A stretch of DNA of 64,000 nucleotides from Demequina subtropica (GTDB taxonomy: Bacteria > Actinomycetota > Actinomycetes > Actinomycetales > Demequinaceae), in the NCBI RefSeq assembly GCF_000971235.1, contig NZ_BBMB01000011.1:66547-130546 (forward strand), in the 5' to 3' direction. This document shows, one piece after another, positions 49,330-57,888 of this stretch. Positions within the stretch are counted from its first letter, which is position 1, and each line of letters begins with the position of its first letter. Under the pieces are notes generated by a model that did not search any database, was not told the origin of the DNA, and saw only the letters and a program-made list of their open reading frames with translations. The position numbers and the translations under genes were made by a program.

Positions 49330-50790
49330 GTGACTCCCGCCTCCACCGACCTCCCCACGCTCGACGTGCTGCGCCAGCGCGCGGCCGGGCTGTGGGCCGC
49401 GCTGCCACCCGAGATCACGCGTCTCGCGGAGTCCTTCGCCGCCGCGGGTCACGAGCTCGCGCTCGTGGGCGGGCCCGTGCGCGACGCGTTCCTCGGGCGC
49501 TCGAGCGCCGACCTCGACTTCACCACCTCCGCACGCCCCGACGAGATCGAGCGGCTGCTCAAGCGCTGGACCGGCGCGACCTGGGACATGGGCCGCGAGT
49601 TCGGGACCATCGGCGGTCGCCGCGGCGACCTGGTGGTCGAGATCACCACGTACCGGGCGGACGAGTACGACGGCGAGTCGCGCAAGCCGGTGGTGGCCTT
49701 CGGCGACTCGCTGGAGGGCGACCTCGCCCGTCGCGACTTCACCGTCAACGCGATGGCGGTGCGCCTGCCGTCGCTCGAGTTCGTCGACCCGTTCGACGGG
49801 CTCTCCGACCTCGCGGGCGGGCTGCTGCGCACGCCGATCGCCCCCGAGATGTCCTTCGGGGACGACCCTCTGCGGATGATGCGCGCGGCGCGCTTCGCCT
49901 CGCAGCTGGGCTTCGAGATCGAGCCGGGGACGTTCGCGGCGATGTCCTCGATGGCCTCCCGCATCGAGATCGTGTCCGCGGAGCGGGTGCGCGACGAGCT
50001 GGCGAAGCTGCTCCTCGGGGCCTCCGTGCGCGAGGGCCTCGCCGCGCTCGTGGACTCCGGCATCGCGGAGCACGTGCTGCCCGAGCTGCCCGCGCTCAAG
50101 CTCGAGGTCGACGAGCACCACCACCACAAGGACGTCTACGAGCACACCCTCACGGTGGTCGAGCAGGCGATCGAGCTCGAGACCGGTCCGGACGGTGCGG
50201 TGCCCGGGCCCGACCTGGTGCTGCGGCTCGCGTCGCTGCTCCACGACATCGGCAAGCCGCCCACCAAGCGGCTCGAGCCCGGTGGCGGCGTCTCCTTCCA
50301 CCACCACGAGGTGGTCGGCGCGAAGATGGCCGCCAAGCGGCTCAAGGCTCTCCGCTTCGACAAGGACACCATCAAGGCGGTCGAGCACCTCGTCTTCCTT
50401 CACCTGCGCTTCCACGGCTACGCGGATGCGCGCTGGTCGGACTCGGCGGTCCGGCGCTACGTGGTGGACGCCGGCGCGGAGCTCGAGCGCCTGCATCGGC
50501 TCACGCGCGCGGACGTCACCACGCGCAACAAGCGCAAGGCGGACCGCCTGTCCTTCGCGTACGACGACCTCGAGCACCGCATCGCGGAGCTGCGCGAGCA
50601 GGAGGAGGTCGACGCGATCCGCCCGGACCTCGACGGCACGCAGATCATGGCGATCCTGGGTCTCGCTCCCGGCCGCGAGGTGGGCGCCGCGTACAAGCAC
50701 CTGCTCGAGCTGCGGATGGAGCACGGCCCGCTGGGCGAGGAGCGCGCGGAGGCGGAGCTCAAGGCCTGGTGGGAGTCGCGCCAGTCCTGA
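49330..50790 (+). CDS. CCA tRNA nucleotidyltransferase
   Basis: 486 aa, GTG 49330. Class II nucleotidyltransferase: ELALVGGPVRDAFLGR with SADLDFTTSARP (catalytic Asp pair), RRDFTVNAMAVR motif and a DPLRMMRAARFASQLGF head/neck region. C-terminal HD domain: LLHDIGKPPTKR. It adds CCA to tRNA 3' ends; the tRNA-Ile here needs it. The HD domain suggests additional phosphohydrolase activity. Confidence 0.95.
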   Translation: MTPASTDLPTLDVLRQRAAGLWAALPPEITRLAESFAAAGHELALVGGPVRDAFLGRSSADLDFTTSARPDEIERLLKRWTGATWDMGREFGTIGGRRGDLVVEITTYRADEYDGESRKPVVAFGDSLEGDLARRDFTVNAMAVRLPSLEFVDPFDGLSDLAGGLLRTPIAPEMSFGDDPLRMMRAARFASQLGFEIEPGTFAAMSSMASRIEIVSAERVRDELAKLLLGASVREGLAALVDSGIAEHVLPELPALKLEVDEHHHHKDVYEHTLTVVEQAIELETGPDGAVPGPDLVLRLASLLHDIGKPPTKRLEPGGGVSFHHHEVVGAKMAAKRLKALRFDKDTIKAVEHLVFLHLRFHGYADARWSDSAVRRYVVDAGAELERLHRLTRADVTTRNKRKADRLSFAYDDLEHRIAELREQEEVDAIRPDLDGTQIMAILGLAPGREVGAAYKHLLELRMEHGPLGEERAEAELKAWWESRQS

Positions 50791-50802
50791 CCCACTCAGG
50801 GC

Positions 50803-50851
50803 TCGGGACACTCAGCACTCCTCGATCCTCGAGGACCCCGTCTCGCGGGAC
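50803..50851. repeat. Left 49 bp inverted repeat of the cassette
   Basis: Starts TCGGGACACTCAGCACTCCT and ends TCTCGCGGGAC. Matches the reverse complement of 51843-51891 at 46 of 49 positions; mismatches at repeat positions 22, 28 and 38. Confidence 0.85.
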
Positions 50852-50930
50852 GGTGAGCTCCGCGCGGTGCCTCTCCACAGATCCCAGCGGCCATCTGCCG
50901 CGCATCGAGGATCCGCGCCAGCATCGGTCC

Positions 50931-51872
50931 ATGCCCACCGAGGATCTCGCGACGCGCATGAGCCGTTCGCTCGCGCCCTTCACCTACCACCAGATGCGCA
51001 CGATGAGCAGCGCGCGCGGGATCGCGGGCGCCCTGGCCGCCGGGACCATCGAGCGGGTGCTGCCGAACCACTATGCCGCGGCGGTCCATGCGCGCTCGTG
51101 GGCGGTGCGGGCCCGGGCGGCGCTGTCATGGGCCGGACCGGAGTCGGCGCTGGGAGGGACCTCGGCTCTCTATGTGTGGGGTGCGTGGGACCAGCCCGCC
51201 GCGGTGTCGATCGCGGCGCCGTGGGAGACGCGCCCACGCGGGCCCTCGTGGTTGAGGATCCGCCGATTCGTGACGATGCCGGCGGCTCACCAGGTCGCCG
51301 GGCATCGGGCCGTCGATCCTGAGCTTGCGGTGGTGCTCGCGCACGAGCAGGTCGCGCCGCGCGATCGCGCGGAGGCGGTCTACCGGCCGATCCGCACGGG
51401 CATCGTCACGGCCGAGTCCCTGGCGGCGACCGTTGCCTCGACGCGGTTCGTCCGGGCGCGGCCCGCGCTCCTCAGGAGGATCGCCGCCGCCGGTGCAGGT
51501 GCCGAGAGCTACCTCGAGGAGACGGCCGGCGACCGTGTGCTCACCGGCCCGGATCTGGCGCACCTGGCCCGCCAGCATCTGATCGCGGTGCGCGGCGAGC
51601 TCGCCAGGATCGATGCGTTCGACCCTGCGACCCTCACGGCGTTCGAGTTCGACGGCCACGCGGCGCACGGATCGCGGAGCGCGCGGCGAGCCGACATCGC
51701 GCGGGATGCGCTGCTCGCGACGGTGGGGATCCAGACGGTGCGATTCGACTACCGGGATGTCATGGAACGGCCGCACTGGTGCCGTGAGGTGGTGGTCGAG
51801 ACCCTCCGCAGGCGGCGACTCGCGCCGCCTGCGGAGGTGGATGTCCCGCGAGAAGGGGTCCTCAAGGATTGA
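50931..51872 (+). CDS. AbiEi antitoxin-like / DUF559-type protein
   Basis: 313 aa from ATG 50931 (MPTEDLATRM). N-terminal region (LAPFTYHQMRTMSSARGIAG, then IERVLPNHYAAAV) fits the AbiEi-type winged helix; the middle has GGTSALYVWGAW, and the C-terminal part has the DUF559/Vsr-like pattern FEFDGHAAHGSRSARRADIA followed by ARDALLATVGIQTVRFDY, with D-x-RD-x2-L-x3-G-x-x-V-R. No partner AbiEii nucleotidyltransferase is adjacent, so it is a solitary copy. Its last ~10 codons (VPREGVLKD) are within the right inverted repeat. Function uncertain; defence or antitoxin role is only suggested by the family. Confidence 0.7.
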   Translation: MPTEDLATRMSRSLAPFTYHQMRTMSSARGIAGALAAGTIERVLPNHYAAAVHARSWAVRARAALSWAGPESALGGTSALYVWGAWDQPAAVSIAAPWETRPRGPSWLRIRRFVTMPAAHQVAGHRAVDPELAVVLAHEQVAPRDRAEAVYRPIRTGIVTAESLAATVASTRFVRARPALLRRIAAAGAGAESYLEETAGDRVLTGPDLAHLARQHLIAVRGELARIDAFDPATLTAFEFDGHAAHGSRSARRADIARDALLATVGIQTVRFDYRDVMERPHWCREVVVETLRRRRLAPPAEVDVPREGVLKD

Positions 51873-51891
51873 GGAGTGCTGAGTGTCCCGA
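51843..51891. repeat. Right 49 bp inverted repeat of the cassette
   Basis: Mirror image of 50803-50851 (46/49). Its inner 30 bases encode the C-terminus of the cassette protein. Confidence 0.85.
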
Positions 51892-51900
51892 CCCGTGAGG

Positions 51901-53001
51901 TCAGGCGCTGATCGCGTGGGCCAGGTGCGGGAAGATCGCCGCCACCGGCTCGTGGACGATGCTGCCGCCCACCGTCGCGAGGCCGCGGGCGAGCGCCGGG
52001 TCCTTGGCGGTGGCGACCTCCCAGCCGTCATTCGCGAGGCGCAGCGCGTAGGGGAGCGTCGCATTGGTGAGGGCCAGGGTCGACGTGTTGCCCACCGCGC
52101 CGGGCATGTTCGCGACGCAGTAGAAGGTCGATCCCTCGACCGTGTACGTGGGCGCCGCGTGCGTGGTGGGGCGCGAGTCCTCGAAGCATCCGCCCTGGTC
52201 GATCGCGATGTCGACCAGCACCGAGCCGGGCTTCATGCGCGACACCAGGTCGCGCGACACGAGCGTGGGGGCGCGGTCGCCCGCGACCAGCACCGCGCCG
52301 ATCACGAGGTCCGCCTCGAGGCACGCCCGCTCGACCTCGTAGGACGAGGACACCACCGTCTTCACGCGGCCCGCGTAGAGCGCGTCGAGCTGACGCAGGC
52401 GCGCGATGGAGAGGTCGAGCACCGTCACGTCCGCGCCCATCCCCACGGCCTGCGCGATGGCGTTCTGGCCGGACATCCCGGCGCCGAGCACCGTCACCTT
52501 CGCGGGACGCACGCCGGGCACGCCGCCGAGGAGCACGCCGCGTCCGCCCTGCGAGGACTGGAGCGCGAAGGCGCCCACCATGGTGGCCATGCGTCCGGCG
52601 ACCTCGCTCATCGGGGCGAGCAGCGGGAGGGAGCCGTCGGCGAGCGCGACCGTCTCGTACGCGATGGCCGTGGTGCCCGAGGAGACCAGGGCGCGCGTGA
52701 GGGCCTCGTCCGCGGCGAGGTGGAGGTACGTGAACAGCAGGAGCCCGTCACGGAGGTAGCCGTACTCGGACGCGATCGGCTCCTTGACCTTGATCACCAT
52801 CTCGCACGCCCAGGCCTCGTCGACGGTGCCGAGCGTGGCGCCGGCGAGGGCGTAGGACTCGTCGGAGAAGCCGGACCCGCCGCCCGCGCCGGCCTGCACC
52901 ACCACGGTGTGGCCCGCGGCGACGAGCTCGTGCACGCCCGCCGGGGTCGCGCCCACGCGGCGCTCGTTGTCCTTGATCTCTGCCGGGATGCCGATGCGCA
53001 T
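51901..53001 (-). CDS. ald: Alanine dehydrogenase
   Basis: 366 aa. MRIGIPAEIKDNERRVGATP start, substrate residues in VKVKEPIASEY-like MVIKVKEPIASEYGYLR, NAD motif VLGAGMSGQNAIAQAVGMG, and the signature region MKPGSVLVDIAIDQGGCFED with the catalytic Asp/His region HAAPTYTVEGSTFYCVANMP. Interconverts alanine and pyruvate with NAD. Divergent from a Lrp-type regulator that probably controls it. Confidence 0.96.
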   Translation of the reverse strand: MRIGIPAEIKDNERRVGATPAGVHELVAAGHTVVVQAGAGGGSGFSDESYALAGATLGTVDEAWACEMVIKVKEPIASEYGYLRDGLLLFTYLHLAADEALTRALVSSGTTAIAYETVALADGSLPLLAPMSEVAGRMATMVGAFALQSSQGGRGVLLGGVPGVRPAKVTVLGAGMSGQNAIAQAVGMGADVTVLDLSIARLRQLDALYAGRVKTVVSSSYEVERACLEADLVIGAVLVAGDRAPTLVSRDLVSRMKPGSVLVDIAIDQGGCFEDSRPTTHAAPTYTVEGSTFYCVANMPGAVGNTSTLALTNATLPYALRLANDGWEVATAKDPALARGLATVGGSIVHEPVAAIFPHLAHAISA

Positions 53002-53160
53002 CGCCGCTCCTCCCTGGCGCCCGGGGGCGCCGCTCCTTCATGACCTGAGTGCCGCTGCCGTACGTTCTTCGTCCGACTCCTACAATTCTTGGAGGAAGTT
53101 CTCCCAGATCAAGCAATCGTGAACCCGGGGCCGGATTCGGCCGGAAATGGAGAAGGATCG
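53002..53160. promoter_or_regulatory. ald-lrp divergent control region
   Basis: 159 bases. Contains an imperfect dyad GACTCCTACAATTCTTGGAGG (one base trimmed in sense: ACTCC...GGAG) around 53075-53098 and a TACAAT -10-like box, plausible binding and promoter elements for the Lrp-type regulator. No further structure seen. Confidence 0.4.
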
Positions 53161-53691
53161 ATGGAGCAGAGCCTGCGAGAGGGCCTCCGGGCGAAGGGTG
53201 TTCGGCTCGACGACCTCGACGAGCGGATCCTCTGGGAGCTCATGCGCGACGCCCGCATCCCCAACGCCGCGCTCGCGGCCAGGCTTCACGTCGCACCGTC
53301 CACCACGCATACGCGTGTCAAGGCGCTCCGCGAGGCCGGCGTGATCCGCAGCGCCCACATCGAGGTCGACTACGAGTCGCTCGGGCTCGACGTGCAGGGC
53401 ATCGTCTCGGTCCGCCTCCGCGCGCAGGCGCGCCCCCAGATCAAGAGCTACGCCGCGAAGGTCATCACGCTGCCGAACGTCCTCTCGGTGTTCTTCGTGG
53501 GCGGCACCATCGACTTCCTCATCCACGTCGCGTGCACCTCGACCGCGCAGCTGCGCGACTTCGTGGCGAGCGAGCTCAGCATGGACCCGGCGGTCGCCTC
53601 CACGGAGACGAACATCGTCTTCGACCACCTCATCGGCCACGAGCACCTGGGCGCCGGCGGCCTCGCCGCCATGCGCGACACCATCAGGTAG
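53161..53691 (+). CDS. Lrp/AsnC-family regulator
   Basis: 176 aa from ATG 53161 (GGAGAAGGATCG upstream); an in-frame ATG at 53089 would add 24 residues ahead of the helix-turn-helix. HTH: LDDLDERILWELMRDARIPN, then LAARLHVAPSTTHTRVKAL. C-terminal RAM domain (VLSVFFVGGTIDFLIHVAC) binds amino acids. Divergent from ald, so a probable alanine-responsive AldR-type regulator. Confidence 0.92.
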   Translation: MEQSLREGLRAKGVRLDDLDERILWELMRDARIPNAALAARLHVAPSTTHTRVKALREAGVIRSAHIEVDYESLGLDVQGIVSVRLRAQARPQIKSYAAKVITLPNVLSVFFVGGTIDFLIHVACTSTAQLRDFVASELSMDPAVASTETNIVFDHLIGHEHLGAGGLAAMRDTIR

Positions 53692-53725
53692 GGACGATGC
53701 CGGGGCCGGGCGGGCGCATCGTCCC
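53691..53725. terminator. Terminator built from an inverted pair of the GCATCGTCC element
   Basis: GGGACGATGC (53691-53700) pairs with GCATCGTCCC (53716-53725) around a 15-base GC-rich loop. It immediately follows the Lrp stop and faces the convergent MFS gene. Confidence 0.75.
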
Positions 53726-53728
53726 CCG

Positions 53729-55018
53729 TCACGCCGGAGAGGGCACGCGCGGTGCGCGCGAGAACAGCGCTGCCACCGCGAGGTAGGCGACGCCGATGCC
53801 CGCCATGACAGCGCTCGAGTAGCCCGTCGGGGGGAGCAGCAGGGCGGCCACCGCCGCGCTCGACACGAACGCGACGTTGTAGGCGACGTCGTAGAGGGTG
53901 AAGGCGCGACCGCGGAAGTCGTCCGCGGTGTCCCGTTGGACGATGGTGTCGACCGCGATCTTGGCACCCTGAACGGCGATCGAGACGATCACCGCGGCGG
54001 AGAGCAGCGCCCAGCGGGCCGACGAGGCCGCGAGCAGCGCCTGGCCCCCGGCGCCGAGCAGCAGCGCGCCGACGATCCATCGGTGCGGGCCCACGCGCGG
54101 CGCGAGCCACGGCGTGAGGACGGCGGCGGTGCCGAAGCCGACAGCGGCGAAGCCGAGCACGGTCGCGAACTCGCCGATGGACTGCTCGGGGTGCGCGGGA
54201 TCGCCCAGCACGTGCCGCGACATGAGGATCGAGGCGACGAACATCATCCCGTAGAGGAGCCGCTGCGCCGCCATGACGGACAGCGCCTGCAGGGGGGTCA
54301 CGCGGCGGTGCAGGTAGCGGACCCCCGAGGCGAGCTCGGAGGCGAGCGCACGCAGCTGGGCAGCGAGGTGGAGGGCCGCGAGCGGTTCTGTCGGGCCAAG
54401 CTGGCGACGCGAGAGCAGCGTGGTCGCCCACGCGGAGGAGGAGAACGCGAGGGCCGAGCCCACGAGCGCCGCGAGGGCGAGCGACGAGTCCGTCGCGGTC
54501 GGCACCACGAGCGTCACCACGCCGCCGACGGCCGCACCCGCGGCCGCGGCGATGGTGCCGAGCGTGGGCATGATCGCGTTGGCGGCGAGCAGCTCGCGCG
54601 CGGGCACCACGTTGGCGAGCCCGGCGGACATCGAGGCGAGCAGGAAGCGGTTGACCGACAGCGTGAGCAGCGCGAGGCCGTACTCGATCCAGGACGGGCC
54701 GTCGAGGAGCACCACGGCGCCGATGGTCAGCGCCAGCGTGGTGCGGACCAGGTTGCCGATCAGCAGGATCCGCTGCCGCTGCCACCGGTCGATGAGCGGG
54801 CCGACGAAGGGCCCGACCAGCGTGAAGGGGGCCAGCAGGATCGCGAAGCCGAGCGCGATCTGGCCCGGCGTCGCCGCCTCGGTCGGGTCGAAGAAGAAGG
54901 CGGTCGCGATGCCCACCTGGAACATGCCGTCGCCGGTCTGCGACAGCAGCCGCACGAGCGTGAGGCGGCGGAAGCCGCGTGCGTGCCACAGCCGGGCGAG
55001 GTCGCGGGCCAGTGTCAC
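53729..55018 (-). CDS. MFS transporter
   Basis: 429 aa from GTG 55018, with TACGCT seven bases upstream (leaderless candidate); an upstream extension to 55198 is unsupported. About 12 spans; MFS features RLTLVRLLSQTGDGMFQVG, PFVGPLIDRWQRQRILLIGN (motif A) and a central cytosolic loop. Resembles MFS_3/drug-efflux proteins. Substrate unknown. Divergent from the oxidoreductase gene, with a palindrome between. Confidence 0.83.
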   Translation of the reverse strand: MTLARDLARLWHARGFRRLTLVRLLSQTGDGMFQVGIATAFFFDPTEAATPGQIALGFAILLAPFTLVGPFVGPLIDRWQRQRILLIGNLVRTTLALTIGAVVLLDGPSWIEYGLALLTLSVNRFLLASMSAGLANVVPARELLAANAIMPTLGTIAAAAGAAVGGVVTLVVPTATDSSLALAALVGSALAFSSSAWATTLLSRRQLGPTEPLAALHLAAQLRALASELASGVRYLHRRVTPLQALSVMAAQRLLYGMMFVASILMSRHVLGDPAHPEQSIGEFATVLGFAAVGFGTAAVLTPWLAPRVGPHRWIVGALLLGAGGQALLAASSARWALLSAAVIVSIAVQGAKIAVDTIVQRDTADDFRGRAFTLYDVAYNVAFVSSAAVAALLLPPTGYSSAVMAGIGVAYLAVAALFSRAPRVPSPA

Positions 55019-55095
55019 GGCACCCAGCGTAGGGGGAGGTGCCGACAGCGCCCGACGGTGCCCGCGGGATGCGCCGGATTCGTGGGCGATCCGGG

Positions 55096-55109
55096 TTGCA
55101 GCGCTGCAA
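55096..55109. promoter_or_regulatory. 14 bp perfect palindrome, candidate operator
   Basis: TTGCAGCGCTGCAA, between the divergent MFS and NAD(P)-binding genes, 22 bases before the latter. Size and symmetry fit a repressor site; the family is unknown and no regulator is adjacent. Confidence 0.5.
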
Positions 55110-55130
55110 GCGTCGGGCCAGGGTGGAGGT

Positions 55131-55802
55131 ATGAGCATCCCGGCGCGCGTGGCGATCGTCGGTGGGGCCGGCAAGGTCGCCCGCCGCCTCATCCCCATCC
55201 TTCTTCACCGGGATCACGAGGTGGTGGCGCTCGCGCGCAGCGACGAGCAGCTGCACGAGCTCGCAGGCATGGGCGCGGCCGCGCGTCACCTCGACATCGA
55301 GGCGATGGACGAGCCGGACTTCGCGGCCGCCTTCGGGGGATGCCAGGCGGTGGTGTTCGCGGCGGGCGGGGGACCGGACGGCAACGCCGCACGCAAGCGC
55401 ACCGTCGACCTCGAGGGCTCGCTCAAGGCGCAGGCGGGAGCGAAGCTGCGTGGCATCAAGCGGTTCGTGCAGGTGTCGGCCATCGGCGTCGACGCCGATC
55501 CCGACCCCGCGCGCGGCGACGTCTGGACGGCCTACGTCTACGCCAAGCGCGAGGCCGACATCGAGCTGCGACGCTCGGGGCTGCAGTGGACCATCCTGCG
55601 GCCCGGGATCCTCACCGACACGGTCGGCACCGGTGCGATCAGCATCGGCGACATGGTGGTGCCCGGACCCATCCCGCGCATCGACGTCGCGCAGACCATC
55701 GCCTCGTGCCTGTCCCGACCCAGGACGGCCGGGCACCAGTGGGAGATCGTCACCGGGCCGCACCCCATCGGGACCGTGCTCGACGAGCTGACCGCGACGT
55801 AG
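55131..55802 (+). CDS. Atypical SDR / NAD(P)-binding protein
   Basis: 223 aa, ATG 55131 with GGTGGAGGT upstream. NAD(P)-binding ARVAIVGGAGKVARRLIPIL start (GGxGKVA variation), a VVFAAGGGPDGNAARKRTVD loop, and YVYAKREADIELRRSGLQWT with the Tyr-x3-Lys of SDRs; YwnB/YtfG-like atypical SDR. Probably a reductase or redox sensor. Divergent from MFS. Confidence 0.85.
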   Translation: MSIPARVAIVGGAGKVARRLIPILLHRDHEVVALARSDEQLHELAGMGAAARHLDIEAMDEPDFAAAFGGCQAVVFAAGGGPDGNAARKRTVDLEGSLKAQAGAKLRGIKRFVQVSAIGVDADPDPARGDVWTAYVYAKREADIELRRSGLQWTILRPGILTDTVGTGAISIGDMVVPGPIPRIDVAQTIASCLSRPRTAGHQWEIVTGPHPIGTVLDELTAT

Positions 55803-55894
55803 ACACGCGCCTCGCCGCCGCCGCATTACCAGGCACCCAACCTTTTCGGTGCTTGCATCCCTCCTAGGGCCAGAGCCGTGAGGGGGGAGTGGCC

Positions 55895-56440
55895 ATGGCG
55901 GCATGGGAGCCGATGCTCCAGGAGCTGATGACGGAGAGGTATCCACGTCTGCTGGCGCGCGCAAGGATGCTCGCGGTGTCGCGGGCCGAGGCGGAGGACC
56001 TGGTGCAGGACGCCCTCGTGGCGACCTTCCAGCGTCCCCGGCGCTTCGAGTCGATCGGGCAGGCCGAGCAGTACGTGAGGCGGGCGATCGTGACGTCCTT
56101 CGCCGCGGCCGCCCGCAAGGGCGTGCTCGAGCGCCAGCGGTGGGAGCGGGTGGAGGTCGCCGAGGCGGCTCCCGATCCGGCCGTGAGCGTCGCGGGCGCG
56201 CTCGACGCGGCCTCCGCCGTGGCGGCGCTGCCCGCCCGGGTGCGCGCGTGCATCGTCCTGCGGTACATGGACGATGCATCGATCGCCGATACGGCGCGCC
56301 TCCTGTCGCTGAGCGAAGGAGCGGTCAAGCGGTACTGCGCGGATGGCATCGCGGCGCTCAACGCCGCGCTCGGCACGGCCGCGAGCGTGGACGGACCGGT
56401 CGGCGTGCCGGTCACGGTGACGAAGGGGGGTGCCCGATGA
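55895..56440 (+). CDS. Sigma-70 family factor, SigE/ECF type
   Basis: 181 aa from ATG 55895 (AGGGGGGAG upstream); GTG 55889 is too close to it. Region 2: RYPRLLARARMLAVSRAEAE, then DLVQDALVATFQRPRRF. Region 4: LPARVRACIVLRYMDDASI and LLSLSEGAVKRYCADGI. Resembles the SigE-family of extracytoplasmic-function factors in actinobacteria. Coupled (ATGA) to a membrane protein that is its likely partner. Confidence 0.88.
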   Translation: MAAWEPMLQELMTERYPRLLARARMLAVSRAEAEDLVQDALVATFQRPRRFESIGQAEQYVRRAIVTSFAAAARKGVLERQRWERVEVAEAAPDPAVSVAGALDAASAVAALPARVRACIVLRYMDDASIADTARLLSLSEGAVKRYCADGIAALNAALGTAASVDGPVGVPVTVTKGGAR

Positions 56441-57798
56441 CCGGGCACGAGCTGGAGCGGATGCTTCAGGAGGCCGAGGACGCGTATGCCGCCGACGAGC
56501 TCGGGGCGACGATGCCGGAGCTGCGGGCGCACGCCACGATGAGGGCGGCGCGCCTCGCGAGGACCAGGCGGCGCGCGGTCTCGATCGCGGCGGCATCGGT
56601 CGCGGCGATCGCGTTCGGCGGGGTGGTCTGGGCCTCGCCCGCGTTGCGGACCGCGCCGGTTCCTGCGGTGACGCCGTCGTGGTCGGAATCGCCGACGCCG
56701 GTGGCGACCGCTTCGCCGACGCCCGAGCCGTCGGGCACTGCCGAGCCGCAGGCGACGCCGACCGCATCGTCCTCCTCGACGCCGGTTCAGGGACCGGTCT
56801 TCGACGAGGTTGCGCTCGCGGACCTGGTCGCGGGGCTGGATGCCTCGCTGTACCCGGCCGGGCTCGCGCCGATGACCGATGAGGTGTGGGCGACGGTCGA
56901 TGCGACGTGGGTGCTCGCCGGCTACGAGCCGTCCGTGCTGTCCGGCGAGCCGCAGGGCCCGCAGCTGGTCCTCGCGCTCTCGCCCGCCGGTGAGGCGTAC
57001 GCGGTCACCGCGCTGTCCGACGACCTGGTGGTCGTGGTGACCGCGTGGACGCCGGGCGAGACCCGGGTGTACGCGCACACGTACACCGAGCGTGTGCGGC
57101 GCGCCGGCGCGGAGGGTGAACCCGCGGTGCTCGACCTCGCGACGGGGGAGCTGGCGGGACCGGACGGGGCGGAGCCCGCCATGTCGGTGCTCTCCCTGGT
57201 CTCGGACGACTTCACGCGGCGCGGCTTCCAGGCGCAGGCGGGTGCGTACGACTGCCTGGAGCTGGCGGCGCTCGACGGCGGTCGGCTGGCCTTCTGCCAC
57301 GACTCCGACGCGAGCATCTTCGACTCCGGGGTGACGTACGAGGACCTGGATCCGTTCGTCGGGGTCGTGGCGTTCGACGCCGACGAGACGGTGACCCGCC
57401 TCTACGCCCTCGACCCCGACGGGCTGTGGCCGTCGGGAGCAGTCGCGGGCCCGACCGGCGAGGTGGTGGTGACCGGCGAGCCCTCCTCGGGGTGGACCTC
57501 GGGGTACTACTACGGGGACGAGGTCCCCATGGTCGGTCGCGTGACGGAGAGCGGGATCGCCACCCTGGGCCGCGCCGACGAGCTGGGCGGCCTCACGCCC
57601 GAGGAGTGCGGCTTCAACGGCCTCGGGGCCGTCGGGGTCGACGGCGGGATCTGGGTCATGTGCGGCATCGGCCAGGAGCCCATGCCCGCGCCGGTGTTCT
57701 TCCTGCCGGATGCCGGAGCCGCCGCGGTCGCGGTGCCGCTGCCGGCGGACCCCTCGGTCCGGCTCAGCACCCTCTGGATGACCACCGCGACGCGCTAG
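56437..57798 (+). CDS. Membrane protein coupled to the sigma factor
   Basis: 453 aa, ATG overlapping the sigma stop. A ~55-residue cytosolic head (HELERMLQEAEDAYAADELG), one membrane helix (AVSIAAASVAAIAFGGVVWA), a Pro/Thr/Ser linker, and a ~330-residue outside beta-propeller-like domain with conserved Cys pairs (YDCLELAALDGGRLAFCHD). No zinc-binding anti-sigma motif is visible. A signal-sensing anti-sigma role is inferred from gene coupling and topology. Confidence 0.72.
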   Translation: MTGHELERMLQEAEDAYAADELGATMPELRAHATMRAARLARTRRRAVSIAAASVAAIAFGGVVWASPALRTAPVPAVTPSWSESPTPVATASPTPEPSGTAEPQATPTASSSSTPVQGPVFDEVALADLVAGLDASLYPAGLAPMTDEVWATVDATWVLAGYEPSVLSGEPQGPQLVLALSPAGEAYAVTALSDDLVVVVTAWTPGETRVYAHTYTERVRRAGAEGEPAVLDLATGELAGPDGAEPAMSVLSLVSDDFTRRGFQAQAGAYDCLELAALDGGRLAFCHDSDASIFDSGVTYEDLDPFVGVVAFDADETVTRLYALDPDGLWPSGAVAGPTGEVVVTGEPSSGWTSGYYYGDEVPMVGRVTESGIATLGRADELGGLTPEECGFNGLGAVGVDGGIWVMCGIGQEPMPAPVFFLPDAGAAAVAVPLPADPSVRLSTLWMTTATR

Positions 57799-57828
57799 CC
57801 GCGACGCGCATCGTGCCGGGAACGGCGA

Positions 57829-57862
57829 AGGCCCGGATCCCCCTCAGCGGGGATCCGGGCCT
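57829..57862. terminator. Bidirectional terminator
   Basis: AGGCCCGGATCCCC pairs with GGGGATCCGGGCCT (14 bp, 6-base loop), between the sigma-partner gene and convergent ino1. Confidence 0.85.
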
Positions 57863-57888
57863 CGTGATGCCTCAGCGGGCCTGAGCGC

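Larger units (their letters stand above)
50803..51891. mobile_element. Inverted-repeat cassette holding one AbiEi/DUF559-like gene
   Basis: A 1,089 bp unit bounded by 49 bp inverted repeats differing at three positions. It carries a single complete gene and no transposase. It lies exactly between the cca and ald stop codons. The outer flanks share short CCTGACC/CTGACC-like matches but no clean target duplication is seen. The layout suggests a non-autonomous mobile cassette moved by a transposase or integrase in trans; a pair of related terminators is the alternative. Confidence 0.55.

Noticed and set aside
50803-51891. A classical insertion sequence
   Set aside because: No transposase is encoded and no clean target duplication was found.
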